Shown here: in pieces, positions 33,444 through 41,465 of the stretch
Position numbering within the stretch: position 1 is the stretch's first letter
How the letters are laid out: every line of letters begins with the position of its first letter
Source of the DNA: Pseudoduganella namucuonensis
GTDB lineage: Bacteria > Pseudomonadota > Gammaproteobacteria > Burkholderiales > Burkholderiaceae_D
DNA length: 44,605 nucleotides
Assembly: GCF_900116645.1 (NCBI RefSeq)
Contig: NZ_FPBO01000042.1
Span: forward strand, 23,546-68,150
Reading direction: 5' to 3'
Notes under the pieces: model-generated
The model's input: only the letters and a program-made list of their open reading frames with translations
Told to the model about the DNA's origin: nothing
The model's database searches: none
Position numbers and translations under genes: made by a program

Positions 33444-36035
33444 TCATCCAGTTCTTGTACGACGTTTGGCAGGGTGGAGGCCCGCGGCGCGGGCTCGCGC
33501 GAGATACGGCGCGGTGCGGCTGTCCTTGGCGGCGGCGACCAGTTCCGGCACGCCCGCCGCGACGATGCGTCCGCCCTCCTCGCCCGCGCCGGGGCCGACG
33601 TCGATGATCCAGTCGCTGTCGGCCAGCACCTGCATGTTGTGCTCGACCACGACAACAGTGTTGCCCGCGTCGACCAAGCCGTGCAGCTGCTTCATCAGCT
33701 TGTCGATGTCGGACGGATGCAGGCCGGTGGTCGGCTCGTCCAGCACGTACAGCGCGTTGCCGCGCCCCGTGCGCTGCAGCTCGGTGGCCAGCTTGATGCG
33801 CTGCGCCTCGCCGCCGGACAGCTCGGTGGCCGGCTGCCCCAGCCGCAGGTAGCCCAGGCCGACCTCGCGCAGCGTGTCCAGCGCGCGCCGCAGCGGCGGC
33901 TCGTCGGCGAAGAAGTCCCAGGCCGCGTCCACCGTCATGCCCAGCACCTCGGCGATGTTCCGGTCGCGGTGGCGCACCTCCAGCGTCTTGGCGTTGTAAC
34001 GCGCGCCGTGGCATACCGGGCAAGGCGCGTACACGCTGGGCAGGAACAGCAGTTCCACCATCACGAAGCCTTCGCCCGCGCAGTTGTCGCAGCGCCCTTT
34101 CGCCACGTTGAACGAGAAGCGCCCCGCGTCGTAGTGCCGGGCGCGCGCCTGCTTCGTCGCGGCGAACAGCTTGCGCACGTGGTCGAACAAGCCGGTGTAG
34201 GTGGCCAGGTTGGAGCGCGGCGTGCGGCCGATGGGCTTCTGGTCCACCCGCACCAGGCGGCGTATGGACGCGATGTCACCCCCAACGCTGCCGTCCAGCG
34301 CGGCCGCTTCCTCGCTGGCCAGCGGGTCCGCCGCCTCGTCCGCCGGCGCGGCGTCCTGGCCCAGGTGGCCGGACACCAGCTGGATCAGCGCCTGGCTGAC
34401 CAGGCTGGATTTGCCGGAACCGGACACCCCGCTCACACTGGTCAGCACGCCCAGCGGGAAGTCCGCGTCCAGCCCTTGCAGATTGTTGCGCACCACGCCG
34501 CGCAGCGCCAGCCAGCCGGTGGGCGGACGGGGGGCGCGCGCCGGGCGCTCGGCGTGATTGAACAGATAGTGCGCCGTGCGCGACTCCGCCACCGCGTCCA
34601 GGCCCGCCGGCTCGCCGCTGTACAGCACGTGGCCGCCATGCTCGCCCGCCATCGGCCCCACGTCGACGATCCAGTCCGCGTGGCGTATCACGTCCAGCGC
34701 GTGCTCGACCACGAACAGCGAATTGCCGGCCGCCTTCAGCCGGTCCAGCGCCCGCAGCAGGGCCTCGGTGTCGGCCGGATGCAGGCCGGCCGACGGTTCG
34801 TCCAGCACATAGACCACGCCGAACAGGCTGGAACGCACTTGCGTGGCCAGGCGCAGGCGCTGCAGCTCGCCGGGCGACAGCGTCGGCGTGCTTCGCTCCA
34901 GGCTCAGATAGCCCAGGCCCAGGTCGAGCAGCACCTCCAGCCGCGCCGCCACGTCCTGCGCGATGCGCTGGCTGACGATGGCTTTTTCGGGATGCAACGC
35001 GGCCGCCTTGCCGCCCTTCCCCGGCGGCCGCCCCTCCGCGTAAGGCCGCAGCAGCAGCGCCAGGCGTGTCAGCGGCAGGCGCGCGATCTCGCCGATGTCC
35101 AGTCCCGCGAACGTCACGGACAGCGACTCGGCCCGCAGCCGCTTGCCCCGGCACGCCGGGCACTCGGCGCTCACCATGTACTGCGCCACCCGCTTCTTCA
35201 TGGACGCGCTTTCGGTGGTGGCGAAGGTCTGCAGCACGTATTTGCGCGCGCCGGTGAAGGTGCCCTGGTAGCTGGGCGTCTCCTTGCGCTTGAGCGCGCG
35301 GCGCGTCTCCTCCGGCGTCAGGCCGGCGTAGACCGGCACCGTGGGCTGCTCGTCGGTGAACAAGATCCAGTCGCGGTCCTTGCGGCTCATCTCGCGCCAG
35401 GGCGTGTCCACCTCGTAGCCCAGCGTGACCAGGATGTCGCGCAGGTTCTGCCCGTGCCAGGCGGTGGGCCAGGCGGCGACGGCGCGCTCGCGGATGGTCA
35501 GCGTGTCGTCCGGCACCATGGACCGCTCCGTCACCTCGTACACCCGTCCCAGTCCGTGGCATTCCGGGCAAGCGCCCTGCGGCGTGTTGGGCGAGAACGA
35601 TTCAGCGTACAGCAGTTCCTGGCCGGGCGGATACTCCCCGGCGCGCGAATACAGCATGCGCAGGGAGTTCGACAGCGTGCTGACGCTGCCCACCGAGGAA
35701 CGCGTGGTCGGCGCCCCGCGCTGCTGCTGCAGCGCCACCGCCGGCGGCAGCCCCTCGATCGACTGCACCTCCGGCACCGCCATCTGGTGGAACAGCCGCC
35801 GCGCGTACGGCGACACGGACTCCAGGTAGCGCCGCTGCGCCTCGGCGTACAGCGTGCCGAACGCCAGCGACGACTTGCCGGAGCCGGAAATGCCGGTGAA
35901 CACGACCAGCGCGTTGCGCGGGATGTCGACGTTCACGTCCTTCAGATTGTGCTCGCGGGCGCCGCGCACGCGCACATAATTATCCGGGCGGGAATCCACG
36001 CGGGCGTCGCTCGCCTTCGCATCGGGCAGGGTCAT
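33444..36035 (-). CDS. UvrA-like ABC ATPase (short UvrA paralogue)
   Basis: An 863-residue twin-ABC protein. Two Walker A motifs are seen (GISGSGKSSLAFGTLYAEAQ and GVSGSGKSSLVSQAL), two signature motifs (LSPGELQRLRLA and LSGGEAQRIKLA) and Walker B segments (YVLDEPSAGLHP and YVLDEPTTGLHP). Zinc-binding Cys pairs occur (CPECHGLG, CPACRGKRL, CDNCAGEG, CPVCHGARYN). At ~860 rather than ~940 residues it matches the shorter UvrA-like proteins found beside antibiotic or stress genes, not housekeeping UvrA. ATG at 36035 is chosen for the AAGGA 8 bases upstream; the frame opens at 36107. Role in repair or drug tolerance is not settled. Divergent from the RsbQ-like gene across ~140 bp. Confidence 0.9.
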   Translation of the reverse strand: MTLPDAKASDARVDSRPDNYVRVRGAREHNLKDVNVDIPRNALVVFTGISGSGKSSLAFGTLYAEAQRRYLESVSPYARRLFHQMAVPEVQSIEGLPPAVALQQQRGAPTTRSSVGSVSTLSNSLRMLYSRAGEYPPGQELLYAESFSPNTPQGACPECHGLGRVYEVTERSMVPDDTLTIRERAVAAWPTAWHGQNLRDILVTLGYEVDTPWREMSRKDRDWILFTDEQPTVPVYAGLTPEETRRALKRKETPSYQGTFTGARKYVLQTFATTESASMKKRVAQYMVSAECPACRGKRLRAESLSVTFAGLDIGEIARLPLTRLALLLRPYAEGRPPGKGGKAAALHPEKAIVSQRIAQDVAARLEVLLDLGLGYLSLERSTPTLSPGELQRLRLATQVRSSLFGVVYVLDEPSAGLHPADTEALLRALDRLKAAGNSLFVVEHALDVIRHADWIVDVGPMAGEHGGHVLYSGEPAGLDAVAESRTAHYLFNHAERPARAPRPPTGWLALRGVVRNNLQGLDADFPLGVLTSVSGVSGSGKSSLVSQALIQLVSGHLGQDAAPADEAADPLASEEAAALDGSVGGDIASIRRLVRVDQKPIGRTPRSNLATYTGLFDHVRKLFAATKQARARHYDAGRFSFNVAKGRCDNCAGEGFVMVELLFLPSVYAPCPVCHGARYNAKTLEVRHRDRNIAEVLGMTVDAAWDFFADEPPLRRALDTLREVGLGYLRLGQPATELSGGEAQRIKLATELQRTGRGNALYVLDEPTTGLHPSDIDKLMKQLHGLVDAGNTVVVVEHNMQVLADSDWIIDVGPGAGEEGGRIVAAGVPELVAAAKDSRTAPYLARARAAGLHPAKRRTRTG

Positions 36036-36175
36036 CGGGTAGTCCTTCAGGAGTTTGCGCCAGCCTATAGCCGCCGGTCCCGTCGGTATGTACGCGCGCG
36101 CACGCAATTGCGCTCTCCTCCGCGCCAGCGGGTGCTAGAATGCAAGTTTGGCAACATTGGCAACTGGGAAGACGT

Positions 36176-36982
36176 ATGGATCTCGGCAAACGCAACAATA
36201 TCCACCTGCTCGGCAAGGGCAAGACGCTGATGGTGCTGGCGCACGGCTTCGGCTGCGACCAGAGCATGTGGCGCCTGTTGACGCCCACCTTCCAGGAAAC
36301 CCACCAGTTGCTGCTGTTCGACCTGGTGGGCAGCGGCGGCTCCGACCTCACCGCCTACAACCGCGACAAGTACCAGACCCTGCACGGCTACGCCAGCGAC
36401 CTGCTCGAGATCGTCGACGCCCACGCCGAGCGCCCCGTGGTCTTCGTCGGCCACTCGGTGAGCGCGATGATCGGCCTCCTGGCCAGCAACATCGCGCCGG
36501 ACAGGTTCGCGGCCCAGCTGATGCTCGGCCCCTCGCCCTGCTATATCGACGACGAGGGCTACCGCGGCGGCTTCACCCGCGCCGACATCGAGGACCTGCT
36601 CGACACCATGGACGGCAACTACCTGGGCTGGTCCAGCAACATGGCGCCGGCCATCATGGGCGCGCCGGACCAGCCGGAACTGGCCGCCGAGCTCACCAAC
36701 AGCTTCTGCCGCACCGATCCCGAGATCGCGCGGCACTTCGCGCGCGTCACCTTCCTGTCCGACCAACGGGCCGACCTGCCGTTGTCGCGCACGCCCACGC
36801 TGATCATGCAGTGCAGCGACGACCTGATCGCGCCCATGGAAGTGGGCGACTACATGCACCGCGCCATGCCGCACAGCCAGCTCGTCGTCATCGAAAACAC
36901 CGGCCACTGCCCCCATCTGAGCTCGCCCGCCGCCAGCGTGGCGGCCATGCAGCGCTTCCTGGACGGTCCGGGACTGACTTGA
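36176..36982 (+). CDS. RsbQ-like alpha/beta hydrolase (ligand-producing signalling partner)
   Basis: A 268-residue alpha/beta hydrolase of the RsbQ/KAI2/D14 group. Diagnostic stretches are AHGFGCDQSMWRLL, LFDLVGSGGSDL, the nucleophile Ser94 in GHSVSAMIGLLAS, GPSPCYIDDEGYRGGF, SFCRTDPEIARHFA, the Asp in QCSDDLIAP and the His in GHCPHLS. In Bacillus, RsbQ makes or processes an unknown hydrophobic ligand sensed by the PAS domain of RsbP. The start at 36176 (MDLGKRNNIH) has GGGAAG 6 bases ahead; an ATG at 36140 is less well placed. Its stop overlaps the start of the PAS kinase gene (TGATG), so the pair is translationally coupled. Confidence 0.93.
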   Translation: MDLGKRNNIHLLGKGKTLMVLAHGFGCDQSMWRLLTPTFQETHQLLLFDLVGSGGSDLTAYNRDKYQTLHGYASDLLEIVDAHAERPVVFVGHSVSAMIGLLASNIAPDRFAAQLMLGPSPCYIDDEGYRGGFTRADIEDLLDTMDGNYLGWSSNMAPAIMGAPDQPELAAELTNSFCRTDPEIARHFARVTFLSDQRADLPLSRTPTLIMQCSDDLIAPMEVGDYMHRAMPHSQLVVIENTGHCPHLSSPAASVAAMQRFLDGPGLT

Positions 36983-38550
36983 TGGAGACGGACCAGGATC
37001 CGTGGCACCGCGCCCCGTGCGGCCTGCTGGTCGCGGCGGCCGACGGCGCCATCCTGCGCGTCAACGAGGCCTTTTGCCGCTGGCTGGGTTACAGCGAGCA
37101 CGAGTTGGTCGGCGCGATGCGCTTCCCGCAACTGCTGCCGATGGGCGCGCGCGTGTTCCACCAGACCCATTTGATCCCGCTGCTGCAGATCCAGGGCTCG
37201 GTGGCCGAGGTGCAGCTGGACCTGCTGCACAAGGACGGCCGGCGCCTGCCCATGATGCTGAACGCGCAGCGCCGGGAACAGGACGGCGTGGTGCGGCACG
37301 AGATCGCCGCCTTCATGGCCACCGACCGCAAGAAGTACGAGCGCGAGCTGCTGAAGGCGCGCCAGACCGCCGAGGCGGCGGCGGCCGACCTGCGCAGCGC
37401 CGAGCTGCGGCTGCGGGCGCTGAACGAAGCGCTGTCGCAGGAGCACCGCCGCAAGGACGAGTTCCTGGCCACGCTGGCGCACGAGCTGCGCAACCCGCTG
37501 GCGCCCATGGCCAGCGTGATCGAGACGCTCAGGCTGAAGAACTTCGCCGACCCGCACCTGGACTGGGCGCGCCGCATGCTGGACCGCCAGCTGCAACAGA
37601 TGACCCACCTGGTCGAGGATCTGCTGGAGGTGTCGCGCGTCAGCCAGGGCAAGCTGGAACTGCGGCCGCAGACGGTGGACCTGCGCGCCATCGTGCGCGG
37701 CGCGGCCGACAGCGCCCGCCCCGCCTTCGACGCCGCGCGCCAGACGCTGAGCGTGGACGTCGGCCACGAGCCGGTGCTGCTGCGCATCGATCCGGTGCGG
37801 GTGACGCAGATCGTCTCCAACCTGCTCAACAACGCATGCAAGTACACGCCCGAGAACGGCCGGATCAGCCTGGTGTTGCGGACCGCGGACGGCGCCGCCG
37901 TGGTCGACGTGAAGGACAACGGCATCGGCATCCCGCCCGAGCAGCTCGACCATATCTTCGAGATGTTCTCCCAGCTCACGCCGGCGCTGGAGCGCGCCCA
38001 GGGCGGGCTGGGCATCGGCCTGGCGCTGGCGCGTGGCCTGGCGGACCTGCATGGCGGCGCGCTGGCGGTGGCCAGCGAGGGCCATGGCCTGGGCAGCACC
38101 TTCACGCTGCGCCTGCCGCTGCCGGCCGAGGCGCTGCAGGCGCCGGAGGCCGCCGCGCGGGTGGAGGCGCCGGCCGGCTCCGGCCTGACGACGCTGATCG
38201 TGGACGACAACGCCGACGCGGCCGAGAGCCTGGGCATGGCGCTCGACTTCCTCGGCTACGACGTCCGCACGGCGCCCACCGCGCAGGACGCGCTGGACGC
38301 GATCACGGCCTCGCGCCCGCACCTGGCGCTGCTCGACATCGGCCTGCCGGACATGACCGGCTACGAGCTGGCCCGGCGCATCCGGCAACTGCCCGGCGGC
38401 GCGGACATGGCGCTGATCGCCATCACCGGCTGGGGCCAGGACGACGACAAGCAGGCCGCGCTCGACGCCGGCTTCGACATCCACTTCACCAAGCCGCTGG
38501 ACTTCCAGCAGCTGCACCGCGCCATCTCGGCGATGAACCTCGGACATTGA
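36982..38550 (+). CDS. PAS hybrid histidine kinase with C-terminal receiver domain
   Basis: A 522-residue cytosolic kinase. Residues ~10-120 form a PAS domain (PCGLLVAAADGAILRVNEAF, RWLGYSEHELVG), followed by a coiled linker. The dimerisation/phosphoacceptor helix has His167 in LAHELRNPLAP, and the ATPase domain has NNACKYTPENG, KDNGIGIPPEQL and GGLGIGLALARGLADLHGG. The receiver (~395-515) has Asp452 in LLDIGLPDMTG and Lys in FTKPLD. There is no membrane segment, so the cue is intracellular or delivered by the RsbQ-like partner, with which its ATG overlaps. It replaces the PP2C phosphatase output of RsbP with a phosphorelay. No downstream DNA-binding regulator is adjacent. Confidence 0.93.
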   Translation: METDQDPWHRAPCGLLVAAADGAILRVNEAFCRWLGYSEHELVGAMRFPQLLPMGARVFHQTHLIPLLQIQGSVAEVQLDLLHKDGRRLPMMLNAQRREQDGVVRHEIAAFMATDRKKYERELLKARQTAEAAAADLRSAELRLRALNEALSQEHRRKDEFLATLAHELRNPLAPMASVIETLRLKNFADPHLDWARRMLDRQLQQMTHLVEDLLEVSRVSQGKLELRPQTVDLRAIVRGAADSARPAFDAARQTLSVDVGHEPVLLRIDPVRVTQIVSNLLNNACKYTPENGRISLVLRTADGAAVVDVKDNGIGIPPEQLDHIFEMFSQLTPALERAQGGLGIGLALARGLADLHGGALAVASEGHGLGSTFTLRLPLPAEALQAPEAAARVEAPAGSGLTTLIVDDNADAAESLGMALDFLGYDVRTAPTAQDALDAITASRPHLALLDIGLPDMTGYELARRIRQLPGGADMALIAITGWGQDDDKQAALDAGFDIHFTKPLDFQQLHRAISAMNLGH

Positions 38551-38656
38551 CGGCGCCGGCCGGGCCGGGTCCTACGTGCGGCGGCACAGCATTCCTACAG
38601 GCGCGCGCCCCCGCGCGGCGCATCATGTCGGTTCCCGCAATCGCCAAGGAGCTGAC

Positions 38657-39706
38657 ATGAGCAAGATTTCCCGGATGTCCGGAACGACCAAAATTAAATA
38701 CGCCCTGGGCGCCGTCTCTGTGCTGGCAGCGTCCTGGCTCGTGGTGCGCAGCCAGACCCGCCAGGTCGAGCAGGACCACCCGCCGCGCGGCGACTTCGTC
38801 ACCGTCGATGGCGTCCGCCTGCACTACCTGAGCCAGGGCGAGGGCCCGGTGGTGGTGCTCTTGCACGGCAACGGCGTGACGGCGGAGGACTTCCGCAACG
38901 CCGGCCTGCTGGACCGGCTGGCCCACGATCACCGCGTGATCGCCTTCGACCGCCCCGGTTTCGGCTACAGCGAGCGTCCGCGAAGCACCGTGTGGACGCC
39001 CGCGGCGCAGGCGAAGCTGCTGGCCGGCGCGCTGGCGCAGCTGGGTGTCGACCGCGCGGTGATCCTGGCGCACTCGTGGGCCGCGATGGTGGCGCTGCAG
39101 ATGGCGCGCAGCCATCCCCGCCTGGTGGCGGGCCTGGTGCTGGCGTCCGGCTATTACTATCCCAGCGCGCGGCTGGACTGGCTCACCGCCACGCCGGCCA
39201 TCCCCATCCTGGGCGACCTGTTGCGCTATACGCTCTCGCCGCTGGTGGGCCGGCTGATGTGGCCGTTCGTGATCCGGCGTTCCTTCCATCCGCAAAAGGT
39301 GCCGGACAGCTTCCGCCTCCATCCAAAATGGATGAGCTTGCGTCCGGACCAGCTGCGCGCCGAGGCCGCCGAAACGGCGATGATGATCCCCAGCGCGGCC
39401 ATGCTGAAGCGCCATTACCCGGAGCTGCGCATGCCGGTGGAGATCATCGCCGGGGAGGACGACAAGATCTCCGCCGCCGGTCACAACTCGTCGCGCCTGC
39501 ACGAAGACATCGCGCACAGCGAACTGACCATCCTGCCCGGCGCGGGGCACATGATCCAGCACATCTCCCAGCAGGGACTGGCGCAGGCGGTGGAGCGCGT
39601 CGTGCGCAAGGCCACGGCGGAGGTGGACGGCGTATCCGTTCATCCCGCGGCGCATGCCGCGGCGGCAGGGTCGGCGCCGGGGACTTCCCCGTCCTCCGCG
39701 GTATAG
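38657..39706 (+). CDS. Membrane-anchored alpha/beta hydrolase
   Basis: A 349-residue protein with an N-terminal hydrophobic anchor (~13-31, YALGAVSVLAASWLVV) and an alpha/beta hydrolase fold: VVVLLHGNGVTAEDF (oxyanion region), FDRPGFGYSERP, nucleophile Ser in AHSWAA, acid Asp in GEDDKI and His in GAGHMIQH. The nucleophile elbow is A-H-S-W-A instead of the usual G-x-S-x-G, as seen in some haloperoxidase/epoxide hydrolase relatives. The C-terminal ~30 residues are Ala/His/Ser-rich and look disordered. The ATG at 38657 has AAGGAG 6 bases ahead. It lies 106 bp behind the kinase gene; whether it is co-transcribed is unclear. Substrate unknown. Confidence 0.88.
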   Translation: MSKISRMSGTTKIKYALGAVSVLAASWLVVRSQTRQVEQDHPPRGDFVTVDGVRLHYLSQGEGPVVVLLHGNGVTAEDFRNAGLLDRLAHDHRVIAFDRPGFGYSERPRSTVWTPAAQAKLLAGALAQLGVDRAVILAHSWAAMVALQMARSHPRLVAGLVLASGYYYPSARLDWLTATPAIPILGDLLRYTLSPLVGRLMWPFVIRRSFHPQKVPDSFRLHPKWMSLRPDQLRAEAAETAMMIPSAAMLKRHYPELRMPVEIIAGEDDKISAAGHNSSRLHEDIAHSELTILPGAGHMIQHISQQGLAQAVERVVRKATAEVDGVSVHPAAHAAAAGSAPGTSPSSAV

Positions 39707-39839
39707 GCTCAGCCCAGGCTCAGCCTGCCGTCCTACCGCGCGCGCGGATGTCCGCCTACACGCCGGGGCTTTGTTGCGAATTAACATGAGTGATCCCGTC
39801 CGTCCGGGCGGGAGCGACAAGACCATCAAGGAGATCCAC

Positions 39840-40037
39840 ATGTCTTCGAACAAGACCAGCAACGACAAGCCCGAGAATACCGGCAACAAGCAGACCGGCG
39901 ACCAGGGCGGCCAGCAGAAGGCCAACGAGTCCGGCGGCAAGCAGTCGGACAAGAGCAGCGAGGACCACACCTCGCGCACCAAGGCCGGCAGCACCGAGGG
40001 TGCGGGCGGCGGCGCCAAGCAAAAGCAGAACCACTAA
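39840..40037 (+). CDS. Small hydrophilic low-complexity protein
   Basis: A 65-residue protein made almost only of Lys, Gln, Gly, Asn, Ser, Thr, Asp and Glu (for example GNKQTGDQGGQQKANESGGK), with no hydrophobic core, so it should be disordered. It has a strong ribosome site (AAGGAG, 6 bases from the ATG) and its own terminator right after the stop, which argues for a real, well-expressed gene. Composition recalls hydrophilin- or KGG-type stress proteins, but no motif is decisive. The neighbouring convergent gene encodes a GlsB/YeaQ protein, a family often stress-induced. Confidence 0.72.
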   Translation: MSSNKTSNDKPENTGNKQTGDQGGQQKANESGGKQSDKSSEDHTSRTKAGSTEGAGGGAKQKQNH

Positions 40038-40043
40038 AAAAAA

Positions 40044-40073
40044 GGCGAAGGAGCGGCGAACCGCTCCTTCGCC
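40044..40073. terminator. Bidirectional rho-independent terminator
   Basis: A perfect 13-bp stem (40044-40056 with 40061-40073) and a CGAA tetraloop, preceded by a run of eight A and followed by CTTTTC. It starts 6 bases after the stop of the small hydrophilic gene and lies 17 bases from the end of the convergent GlsB/YeaQ gene, so it can serve both. Confidence 0.9.
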
Positions 40074-40090
40074 CTTTTCGGCGTGTCGTT

Positions 40091-40360
40091 CTAGCGTACG
40101 CGTCCCCGGAACAGCAGGTTCACGACGGCCAGCAGGATCACGGCGCCCAGCAGGGAAACTCCCAGTGACAACAGACTGAAGTCGTTGCCGTTGATGGTGC
40201 CGCTGCCGAACATCGGCGCCAGGAACAGGCCGCCCAGCATCGCCCCCACGATCCCCACCACCACGTTCAAGAACATGCCTTGCTGTGCGTCCGTCTTCAT
40301 GATCATGCTCGCAACCCAGCCGAGCAGGCCGCCAATAATAATCCACGCTAAAAAGCCCAT
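40091..40360 (-). CDS. GlsB/YeaQ/YmgE-family inner-membrane protein
   Basis: An 89-residue protein of the 'transglycosylase-associated' family. It has three hydrophobic helices (GFLAWIIIGGLLGWVASMI, MFLNVVVGIVGAMLGGLFLAP, LLSLGVSLLGAVILLAVVNL), with conserved Gly spacing and the MKTDAQQG loop. Function is poorly known; members are often stress-induced. Of two in-frame ATGs (40372 and 40360), the second is chosen because GGGGGA lies about 6 bases ahead of it. It converges with the hydrophilic gene over a shared terminator. The frame stays open far upstream, but that part is a shadow of the 40602 gene. Confidence 0.92.
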   Translation of the reverse strand: MGFLAWIIIGGLLGWVASMIMKTDAQQGMFLNVVVGIVGAMLGGLFLAPMFGSGTINGNDFSLLSLGVSLLGAVILLAVVNLLFRGRVR

Positions 40361-40601
40361 GATATCCCCCATATGGTTGGTTGTAGGCTGGAACAATTGT
40401 CCCAACGCCAAGTCAAGATACAAGCTGGAAGAAAGTTGCGGTATAGGCCGCTCGCGCTCCTGGCGGTAGGAGAGCGCTGAGTTCCCGGGGAACATAAGGG
40501 TGCTTGTCAGCGCAGTCTTACAAAGCGACGCGCTGTGCGCCTCTACGCAGCAACATTGGCGCCGCCATACTCGTTCCATACAGACAACTGGCGAGTCCAC
40601 A

Positions 40602-41285
40602 ATGGAGAGCATCTTATCGATCGCGGCGGCCCCCGAGGCCGGTCGCGCCACCCAGCAGCCGCTCAAGGCGGCCGACATCGCCGGGGCGCTTGCCTCGGCC
40701 GCCCGCAGGATGGCTGGAGGCTTCGGCGCCCATGCCCGCGAACAGGGGATGGGCGCCGCGCGCGACAGCGCGCAGGACATCGCGCACGATATCGACAACG
40801 CGCTCAAGGCCCCCGTGTTCGAGGTGCTGGGCGTGAAGCTGGTGGTGGCGCCGGTGCAGCATCCCGGCGCGCACGCCGCGCTGGCCAACCGGGCGCGCGC
40901 GCTGTCCGGCGGCCGCGTGATCGGCATGGTGACGGCGTCCGGCGAGCGGCGCTGCGAGGACTTGATCGCCGCCGGCAAGGCCTGCGGCGAGGGCTGCGAC
41001 GAGGTCGTGATCTTCGAGGCGGACACCCATGGCAGGATGCCCGGCGAGGCGGCGGGCCTGGTGGCGGCGGGCGCCCTGGCGGGCATGCCCAAGGGGCGGC
41101 GCGTGCATTGCCGTGCGCACGCCGACGACGCGCTGCGCCACGCCCTGAGCCTGTGCCGGCGCGGCGACCTGGTGGCGGTGGCCTGCGCGGCGTCGCTGGC
41201 CACGGTGGTGCACGCGCTGCGGCCGTTGGACTCCGCCGCCGCGTACCGCGTGGCGGTGGCGGCCCGGCCCGCGCCGCTCGGCTAG
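40602..41285 (+). CDS. Stand-alone Mur-ligase C-terminal-like protein (cyanophycin synthetase-like)
   Basis: A 227-residue protein. Residues ~75-205 resemble the C-terminal substrate-binding domain of cyanophycin synthetase/Mur ligases: VVAPVQHPGAHAALANRARA stands where these have the DYAHNP block, then RVIGMVTASGERRCEDLIAA (compare R-x-I-G-V-x-x-x-P-G-D-R-R-D-E-D), CDEVVIFEADTHGRMPGEAA, and CRRGDLVAVAC near the end. The ATP-grasp and Mur central ATPase domains are absent; instead there is a ~70-residue Ala-rich helical N-terminus. It therefore cannot be a ligase on its own. A binding or regulatory role is possible. No cph gene is adjacent. No strong ribosome site is seen before the ATG. Confidence 0.72.
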   Translation: MESILSIAAAPEAGRATQQPLKAADIAGALASAARRMAGGFGAHAREQGMGAARDSAQDIAHDIDNALKAPVFEVLGVKLVVAPVQHPGAHAALANRARALSGGRVIGMVTASGERRCEDLIAAGKACGEGCDEVVIFEADTHGRMPGEAAGLVAAGALAGMPKGRRVHCRAHADDALRHALSLCRRGDLVAVACAASLATVVHALRPLDSAAAYRVAVAARPAPLG

Positions 41286-41465
41286 CGGCCGGGCCATCTG
41301 CTGTCCAGCTTCACCAGCCCGGCCAACATCAGCCTGACGTCGACCAGCGCGACCAGTCCGCCGTATTCGAACCAGGCCTACTACTTCATCTCCGGCTACG
41401 ACCCCACCTACACCGACCCGCGCGGCCGCCGCTGGTACGCCAGCGCGAGCTACGCGTTCAAGTAG
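41286..41465 (+). pseudogene. C-terminal remnant of a TonB-dependent receptor
   Basis: In the same frame as, and directly after, the preceding stop, the sequence reads on as FTSPANISLTSTSATS, then NQAYYFISGYDPTYTDPRGR and RWYASASYAFK before TAG (41463-41465). Loop text followed by a GRRWYASASYAFK end strand with a C-terminal aromatic/Lys is typical of the last beta strands of TonB-dependent receptors of this bacterial group. About 60 codons remain and there is no start. Its end overlaps the convergent deacetylase gene by 8 bp. Confidence 0.65.

Noticed and set aside
33474..36230. Very long plus-strand frame opposite the UvrA-like gene
   Set aside because: A GC-rich shadow of a gene with intact Walker and zinc motifs on the other strand; its own translation is Arg/Gln/Ala-rich with no domain.
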